Below are positions 47,295 to 57,756 of a stretch of DNA of 64,000 nucleotides, one piece after another. Position 1 is the first letter of the stretch. Every line of letters begins with the position of its first letter. The translations under genes and the position numbers were made by a program. The stretch is from Trichococcus palustris (GTDB lineage Bacteria > Bacillota > Bacilli > Lactobacillales > Aerococcaceae). The notes under the pieces were generated by a model that searched no databases, was not told the origin of the DNA, and was given only the letters and a program-made list of their open reading frames with translations. The stretch lies in NCBI RefSeq assembly GCF_900114465.1, contig NZ_FOTD01000003.1:124001-188000 (forward strand). Direction: 5' to 3'.

Positions 47295-49052
47295 ATGAAA
47301 AAGACAAAAATTGTATGTACGATTGGACCAGCAAGTGAATCTGTTGAAACATTGGTTAAATTAATCAATGCAGGTATGAATGTTGCTCGTTTAAACTTCT
47401 CACATGGAGACTTTGAAGAACATGGCGCACGTATCGTCAACATACGCGAAGCCTCAAAAATCACCGGCAAAATGGTCGCTATCCTATTGGATACAAAAGG
47501 CCCAGAAATCCGTACAAACAACATGAAAGACGGAATCGTTTCTTTGATCACCGGCGAAACAGTCAGAATCTCCATGACAGAAATTGAGGGTACGAAAGAT
47601 AAATTCTCTATCACTTACCCAGAATTGATCAACGATGTCGTTGTCGGAAACCATATCTTATTGGATGATGGCTTGATTGACCTTGAAGTGACTGAAATCG
47701 ACAGAGAGAACAATGAAATTGTTACCTTGATTAAAAACTCGGGCATCTTGAAAAACAAAAAAGGTGTCAACCTTCCTGGTATCAAAACAAACTTCCCGGG
47801 CCTTACACAAAAAGATGCTGACGATATCATCTTCGGTATCGAAAACGATGTCGATTTCATCGCAGCAAGCTTCGTGCGTCGCGCAAGTGATGTATTGGCA
47901 ATCACTGAAATCTTAGAAAAACATAATGCAACACACATCCAAATCATCCCTAAAATCGAAAACCAAGAAGGTCTCGATAACATCGACGAAATCTTAAAAG
48001 TTTCTCAAGGTTTGATGGTTGCCCGTGGTGACTTAGGTGTAGAAATCCCTACTGAAGAAGTTCCTATCGCACAAAAAATGTTGATCAAAAAATGTAACGC
48101 TTTAGGCAAACCAGTCATCACAGCAACACAAATGTTGGATTCTATGCAACGCAACCCACGCCCAACACGTGCTGAAGCAGGGGACGTTGCGAATGCTATC
48201 TTCGATGGCACTGATGCAGTGATGCTTTCAGGGGAAACAGCTGCAGGGGATTACCCAGTTGAAGCTGTTACAACCATGGCAACAATCGCGATCCGTACGG
48301 AAGAAGCTATCATCGGCCAAGATGCATTTGCATTGAAAGCATACAATAACACGGATATGGCTGAAGCTATCGGCCAAGCAGTTGGACATACAGCGCTTAA
48401 CTTGAACATCCAAACAATCGTTGCTGCAACTGAATCAGGACATACAGCACGCATGATTTCCAAATACCGTCCAAAATCACATATCGTTGCGGTTACATTC
48501 TCTGAACGCCAAAGACGTGGATTGGCTCTTTCATGGGGCGTATATCCATTCGTCACTGAAAAACCGGATTCAACTGATGAAATGATGGAATTGGCAACAA
48601 AAGTAGCTAAAGAGCAAAACTTTGCTAAAGAAGGCGACTTGATCATCATCACAGCAGGCGTGCCAGTCGGCGAACGTGGAACAACCAACTTGATGAAGAT
48701 TCAATTGATCGGCACAAAATTAACTTCAGGCCAAGGTATCGGCGACAAATCGGTGATCGGTAAAGCTGTTGTTGCTTTATCTGCAGAAGAAGCGATTGCT
48801 AACGCTACGGAAGATTGCATTTTAGTCTTGAAGAACTCTGACAAGGATTACACACCAGCATTCGAAAAAGCTGCTGCTGTCATTGTCGAAGCTGGCGGAT
48901 TAACAAGCCATGCTGCTGTTGTTGGTATTGCGAAAGGTATCCCAGTTATTGTAGGAGCAAAAGATGCTACCGAATTAATTGAAAATAACGAATTAATCAC
49001 TATTGATTCTCGTCGTGGAATCATCTACCGTGGAGCAACAACAACAATCTAA
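47295..49052 (+). CDS. pyk: Pyruvate kinase with C-terminal swivelling domain
   Basis: This 585-residue enzyme makes pyruvate and ATP from phosphoenolpyruvate. The TIM barrel carries [20 protein letters not shown] and the [12 protein letters not shown] and [10 protein letters not shown] motifs. Beyond the usual ~475 residues it has the extra C-terminal domain (about 480-585) resembling the PEP-utilising phosphohistidine domain, with [13 protein letters not shown], seen in Bacillus and many lactic acid bacteria. ATG 47295 lies 11 bases after GAGGTG; an in-frame ATG six codons earlier has no such site. A terminator follows. Confidence 0.97.
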   Translation: MKKTKIVCTIGPASESVETLVKLINAGMNVARLNFSHGDFEEHGARIVNIREASKITGKMVAILLDTKGPEIRTNNMKDGIVSLITGETVRISMTEIEGTKDKFSITYPELINDVVVGNHILLDDGLIDLEVTEIDRENNEIVTLIKNSGILKNKKGVNLPGIKTNFPGLTQKDADDIIFGIENDVDFIAASFVRRASDVLAITEILEKHNATHIQIIPKIENQEGLDNIDEILKVSQGLMVARGDLGVEIPTEEVPIAQKMLIKKCNALGKPVITATQMLDSMQRNPRPTRAEAGDVANAIFDGTDAVMLSGETAAGDYPVEAVTTMATIAIRTEEAIIGQDAFALKAYNNTDMAEAIGQAVGHTALNLNIQTIVAATESGHTARMISKYRPKSHIVAVTFSERQRRGLALSWGVYPFVTEKPDSTDEMMELATKVAKEQNFAKEGDLIIITAGVPVGERGTTNLMKIQLIGTKLTSGQGIGDKSVIGKAVVALSAEEAIANATEDCILVLKNSDKDYTPAFEKAAAVIVEAGGLTSHAAVVGIAKGIPVIVGAKDATELIENNELITIDSRRGIIYRGATTTI

Positions 49053-49076
49053 TTTTATTGAAATAAAATTGAGGAT

Positions 49077-49112
49077 GGGCCTGGGACGTATGTCTCAGGC
49101 CCGTTTATTTTC
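49077..49112 (+). terminator. Intrinsic terminator after pyk
   Basis: GGGCCTGGGA and TCTCAGGCCC form a ten-base stem (one G-T pair), followed by GTTTATTTT. Confidence 0.85.
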
Positions 49113-49141
49113 GAAGGGAAACGGTAGGTACGCCTGACTCT

Positions 49142-49170
49142 TTGGAAAAAAATAAGTGATATGTTAGAAT
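49142..49170 (+). promoter_or_regulatory. Promoter of cvfB
   Basis: TTGGAA (49142-49147), 17-base spacer, TAGAAT (49165-49170), 40 bases before cvfB. Confidence 0.6.
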
Positions 49171-49210
49171 GAAAGAAATAGAGTGGCAGAAATCTGTCTG
49201 GAGGAAAAAT

Positions 49211-50077
49211 ATGAGTAAAATATTAGGTATGGTCATCACAGGGATAATCGTTGATGAAAATGAGAAAAGTGTCTTTGTGCAAAAGGATGGCGTCACTTAT
49301 CGTTTGGATAAGGAAGAATTAGAGAGCCCATTGACTCTAGGCGACACGGTAAAGGGTTTTGTTTATGAAGCGATGAATAAGGATTTACGGATGACGCTGA
49401 AGGAACCTGCAAGCCAAGTCGGACATTATGGCTGGGGAACGGTTGCTGCAGTCCGAAAAGATCTAGGTGTGTTTGTGGACATCGGCTTGAAGGATAAGGA
49501 AATGGTCGTATCGTTGGACAATTTGCCTGAAATAAAGTCACTATGGCCCAAAAAAGGAGACCGACTGTTGATTGCTCTTGAGCAAGACGAGAAGGATCGT
49601 CTATGGGGCGTCTTGGCGGATGAACCCGTGTTCCGTTCCATTTCAAAAGTTCCTGGGGAAGAGTGGAAAAACAAGAACATTACCGGGACCGTGTTCCGCC
49701 TGAAGATGGTGGGGACATTTATTTTGACGGATGATTATTATATCGGATTCATCCACCCTTCCGAAAGAGAAATCGAACCGCGCTTGGGCGAAGTCGTCAA
49801 CGGCAGGGTCACCGGCATCAGCTCGCACGGCATGCTGAATGTGTCCCTAAAACCGCGTGCCCATGAAGCGATCAGTGAAGATGCGCAGATGATCCTTGTT
49901 TTGCTGGAAAAAAGCCCGACAAAGAGCCTGCCTTATTACGACAAAAGCGATCCAGAAGAGATCAAGAATTATTTCGGAATCAGTAAAGCGCAATTCAAAC
50001 GTGCTTTGGGACATTTAATGAAAGAAAAACTGATTGTCCAAGAAGAGGGACAAACAAAATTAATCAAGAAGGATTAG
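49211..50077 (+). CDS. cvfB: S1 RNA-binding protein CvfB
   Basis: A 288-residue protein made of tandem S1-like OB domains (about 1-60, 65-140, 145-215; for example GWGTVAAVRKDLGVFVDIGLKDKEMVV) and a C-terminal winged-helix (about 230-288; YFGISKAQFKRALGHLMKEK). CvfB of Staphylococcus binds RNA and affects virulence gene expression; here the role is by family. ATG 49211 has GGAGG six bases upstream. It is probably read on into fur. Confidence 0.92.
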   Translation: MSKILGMVITGIIVDENEKSVFVQKDGVTYRLDKEELESPLTLGDTVKGFVYEAMNKDLRMTLKEPASQVGHYGWGTVAAVRKDLGVFVDIGLKDKEMVVSLDNLPEIKSLWPKKGDRLLIALEQDEKDRLWGVLADEPVFRSISKVPGEEWKNKNITGTVFRLKMVGTFILTDDYYIGFIHPSEREIEPRLGEVVNGRVTGISSHGMLNVSLKPRAHEAISEDAQMILVLLEKSPTKSLPYYDKSDPEEIKNYFGISKAQFKRALGHLMKEKLIVQEEGQTKLIKKD

Positions 50078-50114
50078 GCGGAATGTGCACAATCCAGTGA
50101 AGGAGTAATAATAA

Positions 50115-50582
50115 GTGACCGAATTATCATTATTAAGTATAAGAAAGCAACTGCAGGAAGCTGGATTTAAACTTACACCTCAACGGGAAGCTACGGTCAG
50201 TGTATTGCTGGAAAAAGAAAAAGAACATCTCAGTGCAGAAGAAATTTTCCTTTTGCTGCGTAAAAAACATCCGGATATTGGACTTGCGACGGTCTATCGC
50301 ACTTTGGAAATTTTGACCGATTTGAATATCACCTATAAAGTCGTCTTTGAGGATGGTTTGTCCCGTTACGACCTAAGGCGGACCAGCAATGAACATTTCC
50401 ACCATCACCTTCTGTGTATCGAATGCGGCAATATCGAAGAAATACATGAAGATTTGCTGGGGGATGTCGAAAAAGATGTTGAATCCCGCTATCATTTCAT
50501 CGTGAAGGACCACCGTTTGACTTTTCACGGCATTTGTCGCGATTGCCAAAAAAAATTGCGTTTGCCGCAAAAAAATGAATGA
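50115..50582 (+). CDS. fur: Fur family metal-responsive transcriptional regulator
   Basis: A 155-residue dimeric repressor with a winged-helix N-terminus (LTPQREATVSVLLEKEKEHLS ... IGLATVYRTLEIL) and a metal-binding C-terminus with HHH at 96-98 and two structural zinc pairs, C101/C104 and C141/C144. The sequence HHHLLCIECGNIEEI favours Fur over PerR or Zur, which I infer from family patterns. The start is GTG, nine bases after AAGGAG. fur next to xerD-deoB-punA repeats the Bacillus order. Confidence 0.88.
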   Translation: MTELSLLSIRKQLQEAGFKLTPQREATVSVLLEKEKEHLSAEEIFLLLRKKHPDIGLATVYRTLEILTDLNITYKVVFEDGLSRYDLRRTSNEHFHHHLLCIECGNIEEIHEDLLGDVEKDVESRYHFIVKDHRLTFHGICRDCQKKLRLPQKNE

Positions 50583-50609
50583 TGCGTTGCATTGAAAAGG
50601 GCATAGAAT

Positions 50610-51500
50610 ATGGATGAACAGATCATTGAATATATGCACTATCTAAGGATTGAGAGAGGTTTATCAGATAACACCATTCAAAGTTATCGACGCGATTTGA
50701 AGAAGTATCAACTTTTTTTGCAGACAGAACAAGTTGTGGCTTTCAATGCTGTCACGAAAGCCGATATTTTGCTTTATTTGCAATACCTCAATGCGGAAAA
50801 ATTTGCGACTTCTTCCATCAGCAGGATGATTTCCAGCCTGAGGAAATTCCATCAATATTTGAAACAGGAAGGTTTGAATGAAAGCGATCCGATGATCAAT
50901 GTGCAGCTGCCGAAAAAGAAGCAGTCGCTGCCGAAAGTGTTATCGACGGATGAAATCGATCGATTGATGAATACGCCGGATCTCAAAACCGTTCTGGGAA
51001 TGCGCGACAGAGCCATATTGGAAGTCTTGTACGCAACGGGGCTGCGCGTCAGCGAGTTGGTGAATCTTACAATGAGCGAAATTCATATGGATATCGGATT
51101 CATCCAAACCATCGGTAAGGGCGACAAGGAAAGAATCGTTCCGTTGGGCGAGGAAGCCATCTATTGGGTCAATCAATACATACAATATAGCCGACCGGAT
51201 TTAGCTAGAGGCAGAAAGGAAACGGCCTTTCTTTTTCTGAACTTTCACGGTCAAGGATTCACAAGGCAGGGAATATGGAAAAACCTCAAACAAATCGTCC
51301 GCCAGGCTGGCATTAAAAAGAATGTATCGCCGCATATGTTGCGTCATTCTTTTGCAACGCATATTTTGGAAAATGGTGCCGACCTCAGGGTTGTACAGGA
51401 ACTACTGGGACACACCGATATTTCCACTACCCAAATCTATACGCACATCACAACGGAAAGAATGACGGAAATTTATCAAAGATATCATCCTAGAGCTTGA
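50610..51500 (+). CDS. xerD: Site-specific tyrosine recombinase XerD
   Basis: This 296-residue recombinase resolves chromosome dimers at dif together with XerC and FtsK. It has an N-terminal SAM-like core-binding domain (about 1-95) and a catalytic domain with R146 (TGLRVSE), H242-x-x-R245 (HMLRHSFATH), H268-region GHTDISTTQ and nucleophile Y277. Length and location between fur and deoB identify the housekeeping XerD, in contrast to the phage-type integrase near the window end. Confidence 0.94.
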   Translation: MDEQIIEYMHYLRIERGLSDNTIQSYRRDLKKYQLFLQTEQVVAFNAVTKADILLYLQYLNAEKFATSSISRMISSLRKFHQYLKQEGLNESDPMINVQLPKKKQSLPKVLSTDEIDRLMNTPDLKTVLGMRDRAILEVLYATGLRVSELVNLTMSEIHMDIGFIQTIGKGDKERIVPLGEEAIYWVNQYIQYSRPDLARGRKETAFLFLNFHGQGFTRQGIWKNLKQIVRQAGIKKNVSPHMLRHSFATHILENGADLRVVQELLGHTDISTTQIYTHITTERMTEIYQRYHPRA

Positions 51501-51589
51501 TTGCTTTTCGATTCAAAGATGTGCTGAGAGCTCTCGTGACTTCAGTCGTGAGTAGTTCACGAAGTTAGAATATTATTGGAGGAAATCAT

Positions 51590-52759
51590 ATGAAATATAA
51601 TCGCATTCACTTGATCGTTTTGGACTCAGTGGGTATAGGGGAAGCACCCGATGCAGAAAAATTTGGAGATGTTGGGTCCGATACGCTGGGGCATATTGCT
51701 GAGGCAGCAGGTTTGCATATCCCGCATTTGGAAAAAATGGGTTTAGGGAATATCCGCGAATTGGATGGCGTCAATAAAGATGACGAATCGTTGGGCTACT
51801 ACACGAAGCTGGAAGAACAATCCGTCGGGAAAGATACGATGACAGGCCATTGGGAAATCATGGGCCTGAATATTGATACGCCCTTCCGGGTATTTCCGGA
51901 GGGATTCCCTCCGGCACTGATCGAACAAATCGAAAAGCATACAGGCAGGAAAATCGTGGGGAACAAGCCTGCAAGCGGCACTGAAATCATCGATGAGTTT
52001 GGCGAAAATCAGATGAAGACAGGGAATTTGATCGTTTATACATCTGCGGATCCCGTTTTACAGATAGCTGCTCACGAGGAAATCATTCCTTTGGAGGAAT
52101 TATATGCCATTTGCGATTATGTGAGGGAAATTACGCTGGAAGATCCGTATATGATCGGCCGCATCATTGCAAGACCCTATGTGGGGACGCCCGGGCATTT
52201 TAAAAGGACGAGCAATCGACACGACTACGCCTTGGATCCGTTCGGGGAAACGACGTTGGATTTCCTGAAAGAAAAAGGTTTTGATGTGATCGCCATCGGT
52301 AAAATCAATGATATATACAATGGACAGGGGATTACCGAATACGTCCGGACAAAAAGCAACATGGACGGCGTGGATCAACTGTTGAACGTTATGGGCAAAG
52401 ATTTCAAGGGCATCAGCTTCCTGAATTTGGTCGATTTTGATGCGCTCTATGGACATAGAAGGGACGTTAAAGGCTACGCGAAAGCCATCGAAGATTTCGA
52501 TAATCGCCTTACTGAAATAGTGGACGCCTTACGCGAGGATGACCTGTTGCTGATAACAGCCGATCACGGCAACGATCCAACCTTCCCTGGAACGGATCAT
52601 ACACGTGAATATGTTCCATTGCTGGCCTTCAGCAAATCAATGGTTGGCCGCGGGAAAATCAGACAGGGTAAGTTTGCCGATATCGGGGCAACTATCTCGG
52701 AAAATTTCAACGTACGAGCAACAGAAAACGGCAATAGTTTTTTGAAGCAATTGAATTAA
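51590..52759 (+). CDS. deoB: Phosphopentomutase
   Basis: A 389-residue alkaline-phosphatase-superfamily mutase that interconverts ribose/deoxyribose 1- and 5-phosphates. Metal-site motifs are [14 protein letters not shown] near the start, DTMTGHWE with the phosphorylated Thr, and [23 protein letters not shown] precedes the ATG. It lies 17 bases upstream of purine nucleoside phosphorylase, so the ribose 1-phosphate released there feeds directly into the pentose phosphate pathway. Confidence 0.96.
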   Translation: MKYNRIHLIVLDSVGIGEAPDAEKFGDVGSDTLGHIAEAAGLHIPHLEKMGLGNIRELDGVNKDDESLGYYTKLEEQSVGKDTMTGHWEIMGLNIDTPFRVFPEGFPPALIEQIEKHTGRKIVGNKPASGTEIIDEFGENQMKTGNLIVYTSADPVLQIAAHEEIIPLEELYAICDYVREITLEDPYMIGRIIARPYVGTPGHFKRTSNRHDYALDPFGETTLDFLKEKGFDVIAIGKINDIYNGQGITEYVRTKSNMDGVDQLLNVMGKDFKGISFLNLVDFDALYGHRRDVKGYAKAIEDFDNRLTEIVDALREDDLLLITADHGNDPTFPGTDHTREYVPLLAFSKSMVGRGKIRQGKFADIGATISENFNVRATENGNSFLKQLN

Positions 52760-52776
52760 TTGGGGGCAATGATAAT

Positions 52777-53595
52777 ATGTCAGGACATCAAAATAAAATA
52801 TCAGAAGCAACACGATTTTTAGCAGAAAGCGGGTTTCTTGAACCTGAATTCGGCCTTATACTGGGATCAGGTCTGGGGGAACTGGCTGATGAAATTACGG
52901 ATGCCGTTGCCATTTCTTATACCGACATTCCGAATTTTCCGGTTTCTACAGTTGAAGGCCATGAAGGCAGACTGATCTACGGGACACTGAGCGGAAAGAA
53001 AGTGATTGCGATGCAAGGCCGTTTCCACTACTATGAGGGGTACACCTTGGGAGAAGTCACTTTCCCCATTCGGGTCATGAAACAACTGGGCATCCATTCA
53101 CTGGCTTTGACCAATGCGGCTGGAGGTATCCGATACGATTTTACACCAGGAGATTTGATGATGATTGTCGATCATATCAATCTGACCGGGCAAAATCCAT
53201 TGATCGGCCCCAACGATGATGCTATTGGCCCGCGCTTTACGGATATGAGCCAGACCTACGATGCGGATTATCAGGATAGAATCCGCGAGGTGGCTTCCGA
53301 TATGAATCTTGATTTAAAAGAGGGTGTTTACATCGGTTTGACCGGCCCGACCTATGAAACGCCCGCAGAAATCCGGATGTGCAGAGCGCTCGGAGCCGAT
53401 GCTGTCGGGATGTCGACTGTGCCTGAAGCCATCGTGGCAAGGCATGCCGGCCTGCGTGTCTTCGGGATTTCTTGCATCACCAATTTGGCTGCGGGAATGC
53501 AGGCTACCTTGAATCATGGAGAAGTGGTCGAAACAACGACGCGTGTAAAAGAGACATTCAAAACGCTTCTGAAAAATGTTTTAGGCGCACTATAA
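52777..53595 (+). CDS. punA: Purine nucleoside phosphorylase (type I, trimeric)
   Basis: A 272-residue enzyme that splits inosine and guanosine with phosphate. The sequence LILGSGLGELAD, QGRFHYYEGY, LTNAAGGIRYDF and GPTYETPAEIRMCRALGADAVGMST define the PNP/MTAP-type trimeric class (Bacillus PupG) rather than hexameric DeoD. Together with deoB it forms a salvage operon that complements the BmpA-NupABC nucleoside importer at 17.5-22.5 kb. Confidence 0.95.
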   Translation: MSGHQNKISEATRFLAESGFLEPEFGLILGSGLGELADEITDAVAISYTDIPNFPVSTVEGHEGRLIYGTLSGKKVIAMQGRFHYYEGYTLGEVTFPIRVMKQLGIHSLALTNAAGGIRYDFTPGDLMMIVDHINLTGQNPLIGPNDDAIGPRFTDMSQTYDADYQDRIREVASDMNLDLKEGVYIGLTGPTYETPAEIRMCRALGADAVGMSTVPEAIVARHAGLRVFGISCITNLAAGMQATLNHGEVVETTTRVKETFKTLLKNVLGAL

Positions 53596-53629
53596 CCGTC
53601 GCCGGTATTGCCATGAACAAAAAGTACAT

Positions 53630-53658
53630 TTGTCCAATAGCTTTTCTTGTGGTAAAGT
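53630..53658 (+). promoter_or_regulatory. Promoter of lysA
   Basis: TTGTCC (53630-53635), 17-base spacer, TAAAGT (53653-53658), about 60 bases before lysA. The leader is too short for a lysine riboswitch. Confidence 0.55.
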
Positions 53659-53721
53659 AAATTTTAGCTTTTAAGGAACGATTTTTTCAAAATATATTTC
53701 CACTGTAAAGGAGTACTGTAT

Positions 53722-55032
53722 ATGAACGAACAACTCTTGACCGGCACATTAAAAATTAACGAAAACAACCATCTGGAAATCGGCGGAATGGACACTGCAG
53801 CTCTTGCAGCGAAATATGGCACCCCTTTGTATGTTTACGATGTAGCGCAAATCCGCTCAAAATGTAGGCAATTCAAAGCGGCTTTTGAAAAGAATGATTT
53901 TTCCTATCAAGTTGCCTACGCCAGCAAAGCTTTTTCCGTTTTGGCAATCTATCAATTGATCCAAGAAGAAGGCTGTTCGGTTGATGTGGTATCCGGAGGG
54001 GAACTTTACACGGCTTTAAAGGCGGGGTTTCCGGCAGAAAAAATCCATTTTCATGGGAACAACAAGACAGTGGCGGAATTGACCTTGGCTTTGGAGAATA
54101 AAGTGGGCTGTATCATCGTTGATAATTTCTATGAAATTGATTTGCTGAACGCTTTAACGAAGGAACGTAATCAAAGGGTTGCTGTACAATTACGTACCGC
54201 CCCAGGTATCAACGCGCACACACATGAGTACATCACAACCGGCCAACGGGATTCGAAATTTGGTTTCGATTTGGAAAATGGGCAAATCGATCAAGCCATC
54301 CAAAAAGTATTGGAGAATCCTTTGTTCGATTTAATCGGTGTCCATTGCCATATCGGTTCCCAAATATTTGAAACGGAAGCATTTACGCACACCGTCGATA
54401 AAATGATTGGGTTGTTGGCTTCTTGGCGCGATAAATATGGATATACCGCAAAAGTGTTGAACTTGGGCGGCGGTTTTGGTATCCGTTATACGGAAGCGGA
54501 TGAACCAAAAGAAATCAGCGACATCATAGATGCAGTCTGTCAAGAAGTCGTTCAAAAAACAGGGGAATATGACTACCCCGTGCCTGAAATTTGGATTGAA
54601 CCGGGTCGTAGCATCGTTGGGGATGCTGGTATCACCCTATATGAAACCGGATCTGAGAAGGATATTCCCGGCATCCGTAATTATCTAGCGGTGGATGGCG
54701 GTATGAGCGATAATATCCGTCCGGCCCTATATGATGCAGCGTATACTGCAGTCATAGCGAACCGGGCAACGGAACCGGCTGAAGAAACGTATTCCATCGC
54801 GGGGAAATGTTGTGAATCAGGGGATATGCTTATTTGGGACATTCCCTTGCCAAAAGTCAACCAAAAAGATATTCTGGCAGTCTTCTCGACGGGTGCCTAC
54901 GGCTATTCAATGGCAAATAATTACAACAGAATTCCACGCCCGGCAGTTGTCTTTGTGGAGGACGGTGAAGACGCGCTTGTTGTAAAGCGTGAAACATACG
55001 AAGATCTCATTCATTTGGATCAACTGATCTAA
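53722..55032 (+). CDS. lysA: Diaminopimelate decarboxylase
   Basis: This 436-residue PLP enzyme makes L-lysine from meso-diaminopimelate. The fold-III PLP lysine is K69 in YASKAF. The barrel motifs HFHGNNK, GVHCHIGSQI and LNLGGGFGIRY and the second-domain CESGDM cysteine/glutamate site are present. Its presence implies a DAP pathway. The gene sits between the nucleoside salvage genes and ribT, as in Bacillus after removal of the sporulation genes that lie there. Confidence 0.96.
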   Translation: MNEQLLTGTLKINENNHLEIGGMDTAALAAKYGTPLYVYDVAQIRSKCRQFKAAFEKNDFSYQVAYASKAFSVLAIYQLIQEEGCSVDVVSGGELYTALKAGFPAEKIHFHGNNKTVAELTLALENKVGCIIVDNFYEIDLLNALTKERNQRVAVQLRTAPGINAHTHEYITTGQRDSKFGFDLENGQIDQAIQKVLENPLFDLIGVHCHIGSQIFETEAFTHTVDKMIGLLASWRDKYGYTAKVLNLGGGFGIRYTEADEPKEISDIIDAVCQEVVQKTGEYDYPVPEIWIEPGRSIVGDAGITLYETGSEKDIPGIRNYLAVDGGMSDNIRPALYDAAYTAVIANRATEPAEETYSIAGKCCESGDMLIWDIPLPKVNQKDILAVFSTGAYGYSMANNYNRIPRPAVVFVEDGEDALVVKRETYEDLIHLDQLI

Positions 55033-55075
55033 TTCACCGCATTTCGGGCAAATAAAGTTTTAAAAGGAGAAAAAA

Positions 55076-55462
55076 GTGTTTATTTCGTATAATCAATCAT
55101 GTGAAAAAATCGCTATGGGATTACTTTCTTATGTAACGGATTTGAAAAATGTGGCCAGATTAAAGGCTGAAATGGATAGTTACAAGGAGAATGCTGAAAG
55201 GAAATTGTTTCTTTGGAAAGATGAAGAGACGGATAATATTGTTGCCTTAGTAGGCATTGAACTCAGCGACACCATGATTTTAGTCCGCCATCTAGCGGTT
55301 TCCCCTTCTTTCAGGAAGGAAGGGATTGTCTATTCGCTGCTGAATGGCTTGCAGAAACAGTACCCTGCCCATTCCATCAGCGGAACGATAGAAACAGCAC
55401 AGTTTATAGCAAAGTGGAGCCAAAAACAGAAGGAAGAGAATGATGAGGGAATGAGTGGATGA
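55076..55462 (+). CDS. ribT: RibT-like GNAT acetyltransferase
   Basis: A 128-residue protein of the GNAT fold. The early YNQSCEKIAMGLLSYV and the central LFLWKDEETDNIVALVGIE...VRHLAVSPSFRKEGI (acetyl-CoA binding strand-loop) resemble Bacillus RibT, a putative acetyltransferase of the riboflavin operon. The substrate is unknown, and no riboflavin synthesis genes are nearby. The start is GTG behind AAGGAG. The stop overlaps the scpA start (ATGA), so they are translationally coupled. Confidence 0.8.
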   Translation: MFISYNQSCEKIAMGLLSYVTDLKNVARLKAEMDSYKENAERKLFLWKDEETDNIVALVGIELSDTMILVRHLAVSPSFRKEGIVYSLLNGLQKQYPAHSISGTIETAQFIAKWSQKQKEENDEGMSG

Positions 55463-56238
55463 TAGCGCCTGGAGAAAATGAACTCACCTTTAAACTTCCT
55501 GATTTCGAAGGCCCCTTAGACTTGCTGCTCCATTTGATCAAAGAAATGAAAGTGGATATCTTTGACATCCCGATTGCCGAGATAACTGAACAATACCTCC
55601 GCTACCTTGACTCAATGCAAGAATTGAAGCTGGATGTAGCGGGGGATTACTTGCTTATGGCTGCCACACTGTTGGAAATAAAAAGTCGCTTATTATTGCC
55701 GAAAAAGGAAATCGAATTTACAGAAGATTTCTATGAAGAGGGTGAAGATCCTCGCGAAAGCCTTGTCCAGCAACTGATAGAGTATAAACAATTCCAAGGT
55801 GCCGCAAAGGCTTTAAAGGAATTGGAACAAGAAAGAGGCTTATATTTCACAAAAAATGCTACCGACTTGGAGGAACTGCAACATTCGGTTCCGCTGTCCC
55901 CAGGTGAAGTTTCCGCGACGGATTTGATAGCGGCCTTGCAAAAAATGTATCAAAAATTGCAGAAGAAAAAACCGCTGCAGGCAAAAATGGGGCAAGAACA
56001 ATTTACCGTCGAACAGACTATGCGATCGATACTGGAAAAATTCGACAGTTTAGGGGCAACGCCCCAAGTCCGTATTCCTTTTGCCGCTTTTTTTGAGGTT
56101 CAGACAAAGTCTCAGGTAGTGAATACGTTCTTGGCGATGCTGGAACTGGTCAAAGAACGGGAAATTAATTTTATGCAAGAAGAAGTTTATGGTGACATCT
56201 ATTTAATACGGATTATGGGAGTTTTAGTCGATGAATAA
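55459..56238 (+). CDS. scpA: Segregation and condensation protein A
   Basis: A 259-residue kleisin subunit of the SMC-ScpAB condensin. The N-terminal FKLPDFEGPLDLLLHLIKE and the C-terminal winged-helix segment are characteristic, with a helical linker between. It overlaps ribT by four bases and scpB by eight, indicating coupled translation. Smc itself is outside the window. Confidence 0.95.
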   Translation: MIAPGENELTFKLPDFEGPLDLLLHLIKEMKVDIFDIPIAEITEQYLRYLDSMQELKLDVAGDYLLMAATLLEIKSRLLLPKKEIEFTEDFYEEGEDPRESLVQQLIEYKQFQGAAKALKELEQERGLYFTKNATDLEELQHSVPLSPGEVSATDLIAALQKMYQKLQKKKPLQAKMGQEQFTVEQTMRSILEKFDSLGATPQVRIPFAAFFEVQTKSQVVNTFLAMLELVKEREINFMQEEVYGDIYLIRIMGVLVDE

Positions 56239-56866
56239 AAAAGGGGCTTTGGAAAGTCTTTTATTTGTAGCGGGCGATGATGGACTGAGCATGGATGAGA
56301 TAACATCGTTGCTGGAAATAAGCGAAATGGAAGCTCGCAATCTTTTGGTTGAAATGAGAGAGAACCATAATGATAACATGCATTCGGGACTGACTCTGAT
56401 CGAGACGCGCAAAAGATATCAATTGGCGACAAAAAAAGAATATGCCGAGTTAATCAAAAGCTATGCCATTTCACCTTTTGCGACGCATTTGTCGCAGGCA
56501 GCGTTAGAGACACTGGCGATCATAGCGTATAAACAGCCATTGACGCGCATCGAAATCGATCAAATCAGGGGTGTGCAGTCCGCTGGTTTAGTGCAACGCT
56601 TGATGCTAAGGGGTTTGGTGAAGGAGATGGGACGGACTGAAACGCCTGGAAGACCGATCATCTATGGCACGACGGACTATTTCATGAACTATTTTGGACT
56701 GACGACGATCGAGGATCTGCCCAATGTTGAAGAGCTTTTTCAAATGCAAGAGAACGAATCGTTCGATCTATTTAATTATGGCTTGGACGAGGGAAACGAA
56801 AACCCCGATGGACCTATTGAAGGAACGGACGGTTTTTTTGCTGATGACCAAATATCGCTGATTTAA
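56231..56866 (+). CDS. scpB: Segregation and condensation protein B
   Basis: A 211-residue partner of ScpA with two winged-helix domains (about 1-75 and 85-160; ALETLAIIAYKQPLTRIEIDQ is the family hallmark, followed by GRPIIYGTTDYFMNYFGL) and an acidic C-terminal tail. It overlaps scpA by eight bases. Confidence 0.95.
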   Translation: MNKKGALESLLFVAGDDGLSMDEITSLLEISEMEARNLLVEMRENHNDNMHSGLTLIETRKRYQLATKKEYAELIKSYAISPFATHLSQAALETLAIIAYKQPLTRIEIDQIRGVQSAGLVQRLMLRGLVKEMGRTETPGRPIIYGTTDYFMNYFGLTTIEDLPNVEELFQMQENESFDLFNYGLDEGNENPDGPIEGTDGFFADDQISLI

Positions 56867-56878
56867 TAGATTAATGGC

Positions 56879-56955
56879 ATTGGCGGAGTGGTAATGACAG
56901 TTTTGCCAATAGATACTGACCTTTCCGGCCGGCAATCAGCCGCAAGCTGGAAAGG
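56879..56955 (+). other. Paired hairpins in the rluB leader
   Basis: ATTGGC/GCCAAT (56879-56910) and CCTTTCC/GGAAAGG (56920-56955) are two stem-loops in the 118-base gap before rluB. Neither has a T run, so they do not look like terminators. Confidence 0.35.
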
Positions 56956-56984
56956 GACAAAATGAAAGAATAAAAGGTGAATGA

Positions 56985-57722
56985 ATGGAACGATTACAGA
57001 AAGTTATAGCACATGCGGGGATTGCTTCAAGAAGAAAAGCGGAAGAAATGATAACAGAAGGCCTAGTGACCGTCAACGGAGAAGTCGTAAAGGAATTGGG
57101 CGTTAAAGTATCAAAAAGTGACAGGGTGGAAGTGAAGGGGATGCCGATTTATCGGGAACAACCGGCCTACTATCTTTTCTACAAACCAAAGAATACCTTG
57201 TCCTCCGTCAAAGACGACAAGGATAGAACGGTGGTCACGGATTTCTTTAACGTCAAAGAAAGAATCTATCCTATCGGTAGATTGGATTTTGATACGACCG
57301 GTCTTTTGCTGATGACCAATGACGGTGAATTTGCCAATTTATTGACGCATCCGAAATATCACATCGAAAAAACGTATGTGGCAAAAGTCAGCGCAATCCC
57401 TACGCGCGCGCAACTGAATAAATTGGAGAATGGCGTCATCCTGGATGGCAAAAAAACATCTAAAGCTAGAACTAAATTGATTTCGGCCAATTCCCAGAAG
57501 AATACTGCGATCGTAGAAATCACTATCCATGAGGGCTGGAATCATCAGGTGAAAAGAATGTTTGAACAGATTGGCTGCCCTGTGGAAAAATTGAAACGGG
57601 AAGCGTTCGGCTTCTTGACACTGGGCGATTTAAAACCCGGCGAGTACCGCGAACTGAACGCATTCGAAGTGGAAAAACTTAAAAAAATCGCTCTTTCAAA
57701 TGAGGCGGACGCAAAAAGATAG
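56985..57722 (+). CDS. rluB: 23S rRNA pseudouridine synthase RluB
   Basis: This 245-residue RNA-modifying enzyme has an N-terminal S4 domain (ERLQKVIAHAGIASRRKAEEMI) and an RsuA/RluB catalytic domain with GRLDFDTTGLLLMTNDG containing the catalytic Asp. Its C-terminal segment is NHQVKRMFEQIG. Its position between scpB and the ResDE-like regulator matches Bacillus ypuL (rluB). AAAGGTG precedes the ATG. Confidence 0.93.
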   Translation: MERLQKVIAHAGIASRRKAEEMITEGLVTVNGEVVKELGVKVSKSDRVEVKGMPIYREQPAYYLFYKPKNTLSSVKDDKDRTVVTDFFNVKERIYPIGRLDFDTTGLLLMTNDGEFANLLTHPKYHIEKTYVAKVSAIPTRAQLNKLENGVILDGKKTSKARTKLISANSQKNTAIVEITIHEGWNHQVKRMFEQIGCPVEKLKREAFGFLTLGDLKPGEYRELNAFEVEKLKKIALSNEADAKR

Positions 57723-57756
57723 AGAGAAAATTTACTAAATGCAAAGGATGATTTGA

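Noticed and set aside
53596-53721. Lysine riboswitch before lysA
   Set aside because: The gap is only about 125 bases with a promoter in it, too short for the L-box, and no L-box core is present.
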